Source: Chitinophagaceae bacterium (lineage in GTDB: Bacteria > Bacteroidota > Bacteroidia > Chitinophagales > Chitinophagaceae). From it: DNA of 9,308 nucleotides. The notes under the pieces were generated by a model. That model was not told the DNA's origin. It worked only from the letters and a program-made list of their open reading frames with translations, and did no database searches. This document shows positions 1 through 6,819 of this stretch, one piece after another. The stretch covers positions 1 through 9,308 of the forward strand of contig JAEUVI010000144.1 in the NCBI GenBank assembly GCA_016787105.1, read 5' to 3'. The stretch's first letter is position 1. Every line of letters starts with the position of its first letter. The position numbers and the translations under genes were made by a program.

Positions 1-1098
1 AATCAGAAAAGAATCACCCGCAAGCGGGATCAATTTGAAATTTATCTGTAACAGAACAATTATCAGGGCTATCAACATACCCAATATCCCTCCTATTACT
101 GCAAGCAATATACCTTCATTCAAAAAAATGTTTTGTATAAATTTTTTACTGCCTCCCATCGCATGTAATACGCTGATATCTTTTTGCTTTTCAAGTACAA
201 GCATGGTTAATGCACCAATCATATTAAACGCAGCAACGATTAATATCAAAGAGAGTACCGCATAGATAATCCATTTCTCATTGTTCATTACTGAATATAA
301 TCCTTGATTCTGCTCATATCTCGTTTGTACTTTGTACTGCTTGTCTCCAAATATTTTCTGCACATTCTTTTTCAATACATCTGCCTTAGCCGGATCGTTT
401 ATCGCTATTTCAAGGCCACTGTATTGATTGGCTGCTAATCCCAGCATCTTTTTTACAAAAGCGATATTCGTAATAGCATATTTATTATCAAACTCCTGCT
501 GTATGACAAACGAACCCGAAGTAACAACCGGGTTTGTACTGATGGATTGCATCGGATCTGAAAGTTCTGCCACATTTTTTTTGGGTAAATAAATAGAGAG
601 TGGGGATATATTTCTATCTGACTGCACGCCAATTGCGTTTTCAATTCCTGCACCTAATATCAATGAGGCCGAATCTTCTGTACCAATATTGTAATTACCG
701 CGAATCATACTATTGGCTACCCCGCTTACATACCGGTAATTATCATCAACACCTTTCAGAAAAACGATAGATTGCAAATCGCCATTTTGCAACAATGCTT
801 TCTCCTCTACTACAAGTGAATAATTTTTTATACCGCTTAGTCCTTTTAATTGTTGTAATTGCTGCTCTGTAACTGTTATCATTTTTCCGTTTTCCGGTAA
901 AACCTTTAAATCGGCATAAAATGAGGAGTACAATGATTTCACCAATCCTTCAAAACCGTTGAAAACGCTTAATACCAATATCAGCGCCGCTGTACCTATT
1001 ATTATTGCTACAATACTTATCCACGCGATTATATTTATCGCATTGGTAGATTTTTTCGCTTTGAAATAACGCCAGGCAAAAAGAAAGGGAAGGTTCAA
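1..1098 (-). CDS. FtsX-like ABC permease, LolC/LolE family (3' end cut by window edge)
   Basis: This is the inner-membrane permease of a LolCDE-type ABC system, which in the known family releases outer-membrane lipoproteins from the inner membrane. I read 366 open codons with no stop before the left edge; full-length relatives are about 400-415 residues, so roughly the last transmembrane helix is missing. Visible parts are the N-terminal MNLPFLFAWRYFKAKKS, a first membrane helix at about 22-45 ending in LSVFNGFEG (a family hallmark), a large extracytoplasmic domain at about 50-272, a second helix at about 276-300 running into EKQKDISVLHAMGG, and a third at about 326-348. No ATG is available near the start; TTG at 1098-1096, 18 nt after the rbfA stop, gives the expected N-terminus, while ATT or ATA codons slightly upstream are alternatives. 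It lies in the same reading frame as rbfA and is probably co-transcribed with it. LolC versus LolE versus a generic FtsX permease cannot be decided here. Confidence 0.9.
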   Translation of the reverse strand, partial: MNLPFLFAWRYFKAKKSTNAINIIAWISIVAIIIGTAALILVLSVFNGFEGLVKSLYSSFYADLKVLPENGKMITVTEQQLQQLKGLSGIKNYSLVVEEKALLQNGDLQSIVFLKGVDDNYRYVSGVANSMIRGNYNIGTEDSASLILGAGIENAIGVQSDRNISPLSIYLPKKNVAELSDPMQSISTNPVVTSGSFVIQQEFDNKYAITNIAFVKKMLGLAANQYSGLEIAINDPAKADVLKKNVQKIFGDKQYKVQTRYEQNQGLYSVMNNEKWIIYAVLSLILIVAAFNMIGALTMLVLEKQKDISVLHAMGGSKKFIQNIFLNEGILLAVIGGILGMLIALIIVLLQINFKLIPLAGDSFLI

Positions 1099-1116
1099 GG
1101 AAATAATATTTATGAT

Positions 1117-1491
1117 TTATTCGCCTGGGGAAGGGCGCTTTTCTTCATTTATTTTTTTAAACAATTCTTCCATTTTGAATACATGATCCAATGTATCGTC
1201 CGCGAAATATTTTATTTCCGGAATACGGCGCAATTGCTGCCTCACCCTGGAAGCCAGTTCCTTCTTTATTTCCCAGGCACGATCTTCTATTTTTTTCAGC
1301 GCCGCCTTTACATCAGCAACCTGAAAAAAACTGAGATATATTCTTGCTTCCAGCAAATCAGGAGTTATTTTCACTGAGCTGATAGACACCATTCCGCCTT
1401 CTATCATATTCATATTCAGGCGACGGAAAATATCGTCCATTTCCTGTTGTATCAGGCCGCCAACCTGTTTCTGTCTTTTACCTTCTTCCAT
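1117..1491 (-). CDS. rbfA: Ribosome-binding factor A
   Basis: RbfA is a small cytoplasmic protein that binds the 30S subunit and assists late 16S rRNA 5'-end maturation and cold adaptation. The 124-residue length is normal. It shows the N-terminal RQKQVGGLIQQEMDDIF helix, the central GGMVSISSVKITPDLLEARIY strand region of the KH-like fold, and the C-terminal family signature LRRIPEIKYFADDTLDH (about residues 87-103). The start MEEGKRQKQVG fits relatives. It is followed 18 nt later on the same strand by the LolC/LolE-like permease, a pairing I recall as common in Bacteroidota. The 132 bp between it and the divergent ABC exporter must hold the promoter, but I could not find a clear TAnnTTTG element on this strand. 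Confidence 0.96.
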   Translation of the reverse strand: MEEGKRQKQVGGLIQQEMDDIFRRLNMNMIEGGMVSISSVKITPDLLEARIYLSFFQVADVKAALKKIEDRAWEIKKELASRVRQQLRRIPEIKYFADDTLDHVFKMEELFKKINEEKRPSPGE

Positions 1492-1563
1492 TTTGTATAT
1501 CTTTTACAGGTCAATTTAACTATTTGTTATAGCGTTTCATTCGTCTGCAATTACAATATGCAG

Positions 1564-1595
1564 TTTGGGCTTAGGTTGTAAAATTAGTTACTTTG
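1564..1595 (+). promoter_or_regulatory. Putative Bacteroidota-type promoter of the ABC exporter gene
   Basis: TTTG at 1564-1567 is followed after 20 nt by TTACTTTG at 1588-1595, which matches the -7 consensus TAnnTTTG at all but one fixed base. The expected start of transcription would be about 20-25 nt before the ATG at 1624. The -33/-7 spacing is right for this phylum, but the -7 match is imperfect and there is no experimental support. Confidence 0.35.
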
Positions 1596-1623
1596 CCCCG
1601 TTTATGTCATTTATTACAATTCA

Positions 1624-3429
1624 ATGAAGCAATATTCACGTGTTTTTGGCTATCTGAAGCAATATAAAGCGAAGGTATTCCTGTATTTTCTGAGCACTAT
1701 TCTGTCGATTGCATTTTCTATTGTTTCAATAGGCATGCTTGCGCCTTTTTTTGACCTTATTTTCTATAAAAAGCCAAAAACCGTAGCAGGTACAATGAAT
1801 AACCCGCTGATGAAATCACTAAATGATTTCATCAGCCAGAATGTAGATACCAGTAACCTGATAAAAACACTTGGATTCCTCTGTCTTATCATCATAGTCT
1901 CCATATTTCTCAAAAACTTTTTTTTATACATTTCCTATTATATTCTGAATCCTTTAAAAAATACAATCGTTAATAACCTCCGCTCTGATTTATATAATAA
2001 AATACTTCACTTACCGATTGGTTTTTTTACAGAAAAAAGAAAAGGAGATCTTATCAGCCGCACTACAACTGATGTAAGTGAAGTAGAAACCTCCGTTGTC
2101 GGCACACTTGAAGGATGGGTACGGGATCCGCTTACAATCATTTTTAATTTCGCTGTGCTTTTTTACATGAGTCCTAAACTCACTTTTGCCATACTGATTT
2201 GCATTCCGGTTATTGGATTTATACTGGGCCGTGTTTCTAAAGCGCTCAAACGACAATCAAATGAAGCTGCAATTAAGTACGGCGAATCGCTTTCAGTACT
2301 GGATGAAACACTGGGTGGGCTTCGCGTTATCAAAGCTTTCAATATAGAAAACCTGTTGAAAAGAAGATATTCCAAACTCAATGATGAATTGCTGACAGCA
2401 AAAAATAAAATCAGCTATAGAAGGGATATGGCTTCGCCTATGTCTGAGTTTCTTGGCGTATTGGTATTTACAGGTATCCTTTGGTTTGGAGGACAACTGG
2501 TTTTAAAGAATCAATTGCTTGATGCATCTACATTTCTTGCCTATCTCGCATTGTTTTATAATATTATCAACCCTGTAAAAACATTATCCGGATCATTCAG
2601 CAGTATGCGAAAAGGATCTGCAGCAATAACAAGAATTGAAGAAATACTGAACACACCTAATACGGTTGATGATAATCCGAACGGAAAGGTGATCCATTCT
2701 TTTAATAATAAAATTGAATTCCGCAATGTGTCATTTGATTATGATGGTACTGTAATTCTCGATCGCATCAATCTGACTGTAGAAAAAGGTAAAACGGTGG
2801 CATTAGTAGGGTCATCAGGAGCAGGTAAATCAACCCTGGCTGATCTTGTTCCCCGCTTTCATGATGTAAGTTCCGGCGAAGTACTGATTGACGGTATAAA
2901 TATCAAGGACTATTCGTTGCAATCAATTCGCAGCCTGATGAGTATTGTAACACAGGAACCCATCTTATTTAATGATACCATTGCCAACAACATAAAATTG
3001 GGTAAAGAAAATGCTACCGATACAGAAATAACAGACGCGGCGAAAGTGGCAAACGCTTATAATTTTATTATTCAGAAAGAAAATGGCTTTCAAACGAATA
3101 TCGGAGATCGTGGTACAAAGCTAAGTGGCGGAGAAAGGCAACGACTCACGATTGCAAGGGCGCTTGTAAAAAACCCACCGATACTGATATTGGATGAAGC
3201 AACATCATCACTCGATACAGAAAGTGAACGCCTCGTACAAGATGCCATTAACAATATGATGCAGAATAGAACAAGCATTGTAATTGCACATCGCCTATCT
3301 ACTATTCGCCATGCAGATGAAATAATTGTATTGCAAAAAGGGAAAATAGTAGAACGTGGTACACACGCTGAGTTATTGAAGCAGGATGGGTTTTACAAAA
3401 AACTAGTAGATATGCAGGAAGTCAACTAA
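1624..3429 (+). CDS. MsbA-like ABC exporter, fused membrane and ATPase domains
   Basis: This is a 601-residue half-transporter that should work as a homodimer in the inner membrane, exporting a lipid, lipopolysaccharide precursor or other hydrophobic substrate; the substrate is not readable from sequence. Residues 1 to about 320 form the type-1 exporter membrane domain with several hydrophobic helices. The ATPase domain is complete: Walker A GSSGAGKST at 396-404, Q-loop glutamine 444, signature LSGGE at 500-504, Walker B ILILDE at 520-525 with catalytic glutamate 525, the D-loop SSLD, and H-loop histidine 556. The ATG at 1624 begins MKQYSRVFGYLKQYK, a normal amphipathic elbow helix. The gene diverges from rbfA and converges on a glycosyltransferase remnant whose stop codon overlaps its own. 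MsbA-type lipid export is plausible from similarity and from the glycosyltransferase neighbour, but Bacteroidota carry many paralogues. Confidence 0.93.
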   Translation: MKQYSRVFGYLKQYKAKVFLYFLSTILSIAFSIVSIGMLAPFFDLIFYKKPKTVAGTMNNPLMKSLNDFISQNVDTSNLIKTLGFLCLIIIVSIFLKNFFLYISYYILNPLKNTIVNNLRSDLYNKILHLPIGFFTEKRKGDLISRTTTDVSEVETSVVGTLEGWVRDPLTIIFNFAVLFYMSPKLTFAILICIPVIGFILGRVSKALKRQSNEAAIKYGESLSVLDETLGGLRVIKAFNIENLLKRRYSKLNDELLTAKNKISYRRDMASPMSEFLGVLVFTGILWFGGQLVLKNQLLDASTFLAYLALFYNIINPVKTLSGSFSSMRKGSAAITRIEEILNTPNTVDDNPNGKVIHSFNNKIEFRNVSFDYDGTVILDRINLTVEKGKTVALVGSSGAGKSTLADLVPRFHDVSSGEVLIDGINIKDYSLQSIRSLMSIVTQEPILFNDTIANNIKLGKENATDTEITDAAKVANAYNFIIQKENGFQTNIGDRGTKLSGGERQRLTIARALVKNPPILILDEATSSLDTESERLVQDAINNMMQNRTSIVIAHRLSTIRHADEIIVLQKGKIVERGTHAELLKQDGFYKKLVDMQEVN

Positions 3430-3730
3430 CCGGATTTTATTTTTGCTTTAACAATCCCTTGTTCTGCGTATGTTAATCCACTGAATTCTGTTTCTTTTAA
3501 TAATTGCTCATTGCTATTCAGAGCAGACAAGTCACTTATCTCGTGATGAAGATGATATTGAATAGCGGTAAATTTACCAACCAGAGTTTTTGTTTCGAGA
3601 TCGCTGCCATCATCAAAAATTACAATTTCGGCAGGTAATTTTTTTGCAGTAAAACAGTGTCCAGGCAAAGCTGTAATGCTTTCGACCACGTGTAGGTGGA
3701 AATATTAAGTGAGCGTGCAGGTGCAGACAT
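3426..3730 (-). pseudogene. Broken family 2 glycosyltransferase (internal deletion plus frameshift)
   Basis: From the ATG at 3730 the reading gives MSAPARSLNISTYTWSKAL and then QLCLDTVLLQK, the characteristic N-terminus of GT2 enzymes (compare the usual SLIISTYNW). A run of seven A (3639-3645 on the plus strand as T) shifts the frame; with eight, the reading continues LPAEIVIFDDGSDLETKTLV, including the nucleotide-binding DDGS. Uncorrected, translation stops within a few codons of the run. Directly after LVGK the frame reads FTAIQYHLHHE, then NSNEQLLKET and GLTYAEQGI, which resembles the C-terminal tail of these enzymes (YHLxH, NEQLL, NGI-type ending). The corrected protein is only 101 residues against about 250-280 for the family, so about 150-170 central residues are missing, including the DxD metal site and acceptor domain. 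It sits 45 bp downstream of the cytochrome c gene on the same strand. A sequencing error could explain the frameshift but not the deletion. Confidence 0.72.
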
Positions 3731-3775
3731 ATATTAAATTTAAAAAGAAAAAGTTGCAGCAAATAATTATCAGAA

Positions 3776-4225
3776 TCATCTTGATTCGCCAACATAATTT
3801 ATATAATCAACAATCGCATCTATTTCCATATCGGAGAGATCGGGGAATGCCAGCATCGTGGAGCCATAGCGGGCTTTTAATTCCTGGGTATATTTATCAT
3901 TTTTCATAAATGCTTCGGGATTTCTTACCCAGCTATATAAATTTTGCCGGTCACTCCAGGGGCCTCTTTGTTCAAACCCCAAGATCGACGGATCATCTTT
4001 ATGTATCTGATGGCATGGCGCGCATTTATTATTAAAGTATGTTTTTCCCAACACAACAGATTCACTCATCGGAGGAATAGGTTTTTTTATTTTAGTATCA
4101 CTAATTGAAGATTGATTTTGGTTAAGCAGTTTAGTAGATGCGATTTTATCAATAAAAAAATAACCTATAAGCAAAGAAAGCGATAGTAACATAGCATAGA
4201 TAATATAATTAACCTGCTTGTTCAT
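3776..4225 (-). CDS. Membrane-anchored monoheme cytochrome c
   Basis: This 149-residue class I c-type cytochrome is likely tethered to the periplasmic face of the inner membrane. An N-terminal hydrophobic helix (about 8-25) has no lipobox cysteine and no obvious signal cleavage site, so it probably serves as an anchor. A polar linker (about 26-55) leads into the heme domain, with covalent heme site CAPCH at 68-72 and a likely axial methionine at 124 in GSTMLAFPDLSDMEIDAIVDYI. It should pass single electrons to or from a respiratory complex; the partner is unknown. It starts 46 bp after the acyl-CoA dehydrogenase on the same strand. A TAATTTTG element lies only a few bases before the ATG. A glycosyltransferase remnant follows it. 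Confidence 0.9.
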   Translation of the reverse strand: MNKQVNYIIYAMLLSLSLLIGYFFIDKIASTKLLNQNQSSISDTKIKKPIPPMSESVVLGKTYFNNKCAPCHQIHKDDPSILGFEQRGPWSDRQNLYSWVRNPEAFMKNDKYTQELKARYGSTMLAFPDLSDMEIDAIVDYINYVGESR

Positions 4226-4229
4226 ATGA

Positions 4230-4237
4230 CAAAATTA
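4230..4237 (-). promoter_or_regulatory. TAnnTTTG element just before the cytochrome c start
   Basis: Read on the minus strand, TAATTTTG matches the Bacteroidota -7 consensus exactly and ends 4 nt before the ATG at 4225. If used, the transcript would start at or next to the start codon, giving a leaderless or nearly leaderless mRNA. No TTTG or TTG lies about 20 nt upstream, so chance in AT-rich DNA is likely and read-through from the acyl-CoA dehydrogenase gene is the simpler model. Confidence 0.2.
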
Positions 4238-4271
4238 TGCAAGAAAAGATCGGAGCTGATAATTTTCACGC

Positions 4272-5414
4272 TTACCCTTTCAGCACTTCCCTGCTTATCA
4301 CCAGTTTTTGTATTTCACTGGTACCTTCGCCTATTGTACATAGTTTGGAGTCGCGGTAATGTTTCTCTACGGGAAAATCTTTTGTATATCCATAGCCACC
4401 AAATATCTGCACCGCATCATTTGATACTTTCACTGCTACTTCACTCGCATAATATTTTGCCATCGCAGCAATTTTTGTAACGTACTCACCGCGGTTTTTT
4501 AGATCGCATGCCTGCAACGTGAGTAAATCAGCAGCCTGTATTTCTGTTGCCATATCGGCAAGCTTAAATGATATACCCTGGAAACTTGAAATCGGTTTAT
4601 CAAACTGGTAGCGCTCCTGTGAATATTTCAACGCCGCTTCGTAAGCGCCTTTTGCTATGCCCAATGATAATGACGCGATAGAAATTCTGCCGCCATCCAA
4701 TACTTTCAATGATTGACGAAAGCCTTCTCCTACTTCTCCCATGCGGTTTGCATCCGGCACACGACAGTTGTCAAAAATCATTTCTGCCGTCTCACTGGCA
4801 CGCATACCCAGTTTATTTTCTTTTTTACCGGCGCTAAAGCCTTTTGTTCCTCTTTCAACAATGAATGCAGTAGCATTGCCACTCGTACGCGGTTCACCTG
4901 TTCTGCAGATAACTACAGCCACATCGCCGCTTTTGCCATGCGTAATCCAGCTTTTGGTACCATTCAGTATCCAATCATTACCATCTTTTACAGCTGTTGT
5001 TTTCATATTACCTGCATCACTTCCTGTATTAGGTTCAGTTAATCCCCAGGCACCGATCCATTCTGCAGTTGCAAGTTTTGGTAAATATTTTTTCTTTTGT
5101 TCTGCGTTTGCAAAAAGCATGATATGACCGGTGCATAATGAATTATGCGCCGCTACACTAAGCCCGATTGAGCCACATACTTTTGCTATTTCCTCAATTA
5201 CTGTTTTATATTCAAAATAAGTCAGTCCGGAACCACCATATTCTTCGGGCACAAGTACACCCATCATTCCCAATTTTCCCATTTCCTTAAAAACCTGCAC
5301 AGGAAATTCCTGTGACTCATCCCATGTCATCACATGTGGCTTGATGTATTGCTGTGCAAAATCCCTTGCTGTCTGTGCAATTTGTAAGGTTAGCTCTGAA
5401 GGTTGAAAATTCAT
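4272..5414 (-). CDS. Acyl-CoA dehydrogenase (short/branched-chain type)
   Basis: This FAD flavoprotein catalyses alpha,beta-dehydrogenation of an acyl-CoA and normally passes electrons to electron-transfer flavoprotein. The 380-residue length is typical. The N-terminal helical domain covers about 1-118. The middle beta domain carries the flavin-contacting GLTEPNTGSD (124-133) and WITHG (156-160). The C-terminal helical domain contains QIFGGYGY and HYRDSKLCTIGEGTSEIQ; Glu363 in GEGTSEI aligns with the catalytic base of the short- and medium-chain enzymes. All key motifs are present, so it should be active. Chain length or branched-chain preference cannot be set from sequence alone. It is the first gene of a minus-strand group with cytochrome c downstream; the link may be transcriptional only, since these enzymes do not normally donate directly to cytochromes c. 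Confidence 0.95.
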   Translation of the reverse strand: MNFQPSELTLQIAQTARDFAQQYIKPHVMTWDESQEFPVQVFKEMGKLGMMGVLVPEEYGGSGLTYFEYKTVIEEIAKVCGSIGLSVAAHNSLCTGHIMLFANAEQKKKYLPKLATAEWIGAWGLTEPNTGSDAGNMKTTAVKDGNDWILNGTKSWITHGKSGDVAVVICRTGEPRTSGNATAFIVERGTKGFSAGKKENKLGMRASETAEMIFDNCRVPDANRMGEVGEGFRQSLKVLDGGRISIASLSLGIAKGAYEAALKYSQERYQFDKPISSFQGISFKLADMATEIQAADLLTLQACDLKNRGEYVTKIAAMAKYYASEVAVKVSNDAVQIFGGYGYTKDFPVEKHYRDSKLCTIGEGTSEIQKLVISREVLKG

Positions 5415-5568
5415 ATATTGAAAGGCTCTTTTTTAGCGCAATTTGAAAGTTTAATCAAAGACAAATTATAGCTTAAACGGTTTTAAAAACAAGCAATTGT
5501 CTTGCTGTCAGACTATTGTTTATTTTTTCCTTAAAAATGGTGCAAGATAATGTAAAAATCCTATTTGA

Positions 5569-5602
5569 CTAACATTCGTTAGCATTCGATTAGATTGCTA
5601 AC
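5569..5602. repeat. Nested inverted repeats spanning the 3' end of the PhnP-like gene
   Basis: CTAAC (5569-5573), GTTAGCA (5578-5584) and TGCTAAC (5596-5602) can pair two ways: CTAAC with GTTAG across a 4-nt loop, or GTTAGCA with TGCTAAC (7 bp, 11-nt loop). The second covers the stop codon of the hydrolase gene. Within it, CATTCGTTAG (5573-5582) and CATTCGATTAG (5583-5593) form an imperfect tandem repeat. The stems are AT-rich and no T tract follows immediately, so this is at best a weak terminator or 3'-end stabiliser. The rest of the 5415-5589 gap is AT-rich with no gene seen. Confidence 0.35.
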
Positions 5603-6363
5603 TTCAGCCCATCATATGCGATACGCATTTCATCAGGTAGTTCACTTTCTGTTTCCGCATGGGTACCCATCTGGTGAGATAAATGTGTAAACCATGCTTC
5701 AGGTATTTGCAATTCATTGACGATATCAATTGCTTCACCTAATGTAAAATGAGAAATATGTTTTTGCTTCCGAAGAGTATTCAATACTAAAATTTTACTT
5801 CCTTTTATTTTTTCTTTTTCAGAAGGTTCTATCTTATTAGCATCGGTAATATAGGTAAAGTCGCCAAATCGAAAACCATATACCGGCATTTTAAGGTGCC
5901 ATACGAGGATAGGCACAACCGGAATATCGCCGATGGTGAAAGGTTCGAGTGTAATCGTATTCAGGTTTAGTTCGGGCAACCCGGGATATTTAGTATCGGA
6001 AAATGCATAATAAAAATCACGTCGTATTGCTTCCTCCGTTAATGAATCAGCATAAATTTCCATTGGTCTTTTTGTAAAAAAATTATATGCACGGATGTCA
6101 TCGAGCCCTGCTATATGATCGCGATGTGGATGGGTGAATAAAACTGCATCAAGTTTCTTTACATTTTCCCGAAGCATCTGGTAGCGGAAATCAGGACCAG
6201 TATCTACTACAATCGTTGTTTTTGCAGACTCTACAAGAATACTTGAGCGAAGACGTTTGTCTCTTTTATCAGTTGAAGTACATACCGGGCAATCGCAAGC
6301 TATCATCGGTACACCGCTGCTGGTGCCGGTACCAAGAAAAGTTATTTTAAGCGGAGGATACAC
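5590..6363 (-). CDS. MBL-fold metallo-hydrolase, PhnP-like
   Basis: This is a 257-residue cytoplasmic metallo-beta-lactamase-fold phosphoesterase. It carries the dinuclear site THPHRDH (His78, His80, Asp82, His83), His156, Asp174 in YITDAN, and His227 in FTHLSHQMGTH. It also carries the ACDCPVC motif (Cys23, Cys25, Cys28), which together with His230 fits the extra structural zinc site of PhnP. E. coli PhnP hydrolyses a cyclic ribosyl phosphate made by C-P lyase and other 2',3'-cyclic phosphodiesters, but no phn genes are visible here, so the substrate is probably a cyclic nucleotide or other phosphodiester. It follows the 95-residue gene by 67 bp and is probably in the same transcript. Close relatives in Bacteroidota are usually annotated only as MBL-fold hydrolases. 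Confidence 0.9.
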   Translation of the reverse strand: MYPPLKITFLGTGTSSGVPMIACDCPVCTSTDKRDKRLRSSILVESAKTTIVVDTGPDFRYQMLRENVKKLDAVLFTHPHRDHIAGLDDIRAYNFFTKRPMEIYADSLTEEAIRRDFYYAFSDTKYPGLPELNLNTITLEPFTIGDIPVVPILVWHLKMPVYGFRFGDFTYITDANKIEPSEKEKIKGSKILVLNTLRKQKHISHFTLGEAIDIVNELQIPEAWFTHLSHQMGTHAETESELPDEMRIAYDGLKLAI

Positions 6364-6430
6364 AGGTAAATGTAAAATGGAAAACTGAGAAACAGGAAAG
6401 GTAAAAAAGAGAGAAATTTATTTACATTCT

Positions 6431-6718
6431 TCAGCTTGCACTTTTATTATCTTCCGTTTCGAGTTTCGCCACAATACCAAGGTATGTTTTTTTGGATTCT
6501 TCGGATAAAAGTTCCAGGTTAATATCCAGTTGCGGAATCAAGTCAAGTAATGTATTGATACGACCTTCTGTTTGAAGAAATTTATTCAGTACAACGACTT
6601 TTTTTTCTTCCAGTATGCAATATCCGCTTTGAAAAGTTCCTCTTTCGTACCGGAGTACATATCCGGCTTCTTCGGGCACTGCTTCTAATTTGTCGAGGGT
6701 GGACTGCGTATATTTCAT
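6431..6718 (-). CDS. Conserved-looking small protein of unknown function
   Basis: I do not recognise a named family. The 95 residues form a compact soluble protein with no signal peptide, membrane helix or cysteine cluster. An N-terminal helix (about 1-17) is followed by a probable beta region with aromatic and charged residues (GYVLRYERGTFQSGYCILEEKKVVVLNKF, about 19-47; pattern GYVLRYERGTFQSGYC), then two helices (EGRINTLLDLIP and EESKKTYLGIVAKLE) and a charged, serine-rich tail. The sequence has normal composition and an ATG preceded at a suitable distance by a TAAATTTG element. It lies between porX (101 bp upstream) and the PhnP-like hydrolase (67 bp downstream) on the same strand, so it is probably expressed with the hydrolase. 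No function is proposed. Confidence 0.8.
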   Translation of the reverse strand: MKYTQSTLDKLEAVPEEAGYVLRYERGTFQSGYCILEEKKVVVLNKFLQTEGRINTLLDLIPQLDINLELLSEESKKTYLGIVAKLETEDNKSAS

Positions 6719-6754
6719 AGCGAATGATAAATCGTCAATAGTGAATTAATACCG

Positions 6755-6762
6755 CAAATTTA
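6755..6762 (-). promoter_or_regulatory. -7 promoter element upstream of the 95-residue gene
   Basis: Minus-strand TAAATTTG is an exact match to the Bacteroidota -7 consensus TAnnTTTG and lies about 36 nt before the ATG at 6718, inside the 101-bp gap after porX. A TTG at 6780-6778 is nearer than the usual -33 spacing (15 nt rather than about 19-20). It would let the small gene and the PhnP-like gene be transcribed separately from porX. Confidence 0.4.
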
Positions 6763-6819
6763 AAAGATAAACGCAGCCAATTCAGTAATTCAATTTGATG
6801 TTTTCCACATACCATTCAC

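Noticed and set aside
35..265. Plus-strand open frame of 76 codons
   Set aside because: It is antisense to the conserved membrane region of the LolC/LolE-like permease and its product resembles no protein.
3686..3699. Possible hairpin CCAC...GTGG as a terminator for the ABC exporter
   Set aside because: Four-base stem with no T tract, and the bases are explained by the glycosyltransferase N-terminal coding sequence.
3715..3726. Tandem hexamer GTGCAG x2
   Set aside because: Only two units, falling in codons 2-5 of the glycosyltransferase remnant; too short to call a repeat element.
3613..3795. Minus-strand open frame of 60 codons overlapping the glycosyltransferase remnant
   Set aside because: It starts inside the cytochrome c gene, its product has no family features, and the GT2 reading in the other frames explains the same DNA.
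4713..5127. Two overlapping plus-strand open frames of 109 and 128 codons
   Set aside because: They are antisense to the strongly conserved acyl-CoA dehydrogenase, and their translations look like low-complexity shadows.
5456..5463. TGTCTTTG on the minus strand as a promoter of the acyl-CoA dehydrogenase gene
   Set aside because: Seven of eight consensus positions at most, with no -33 element at the proper distance; not distinguishable from chance in AT-rich spacer.
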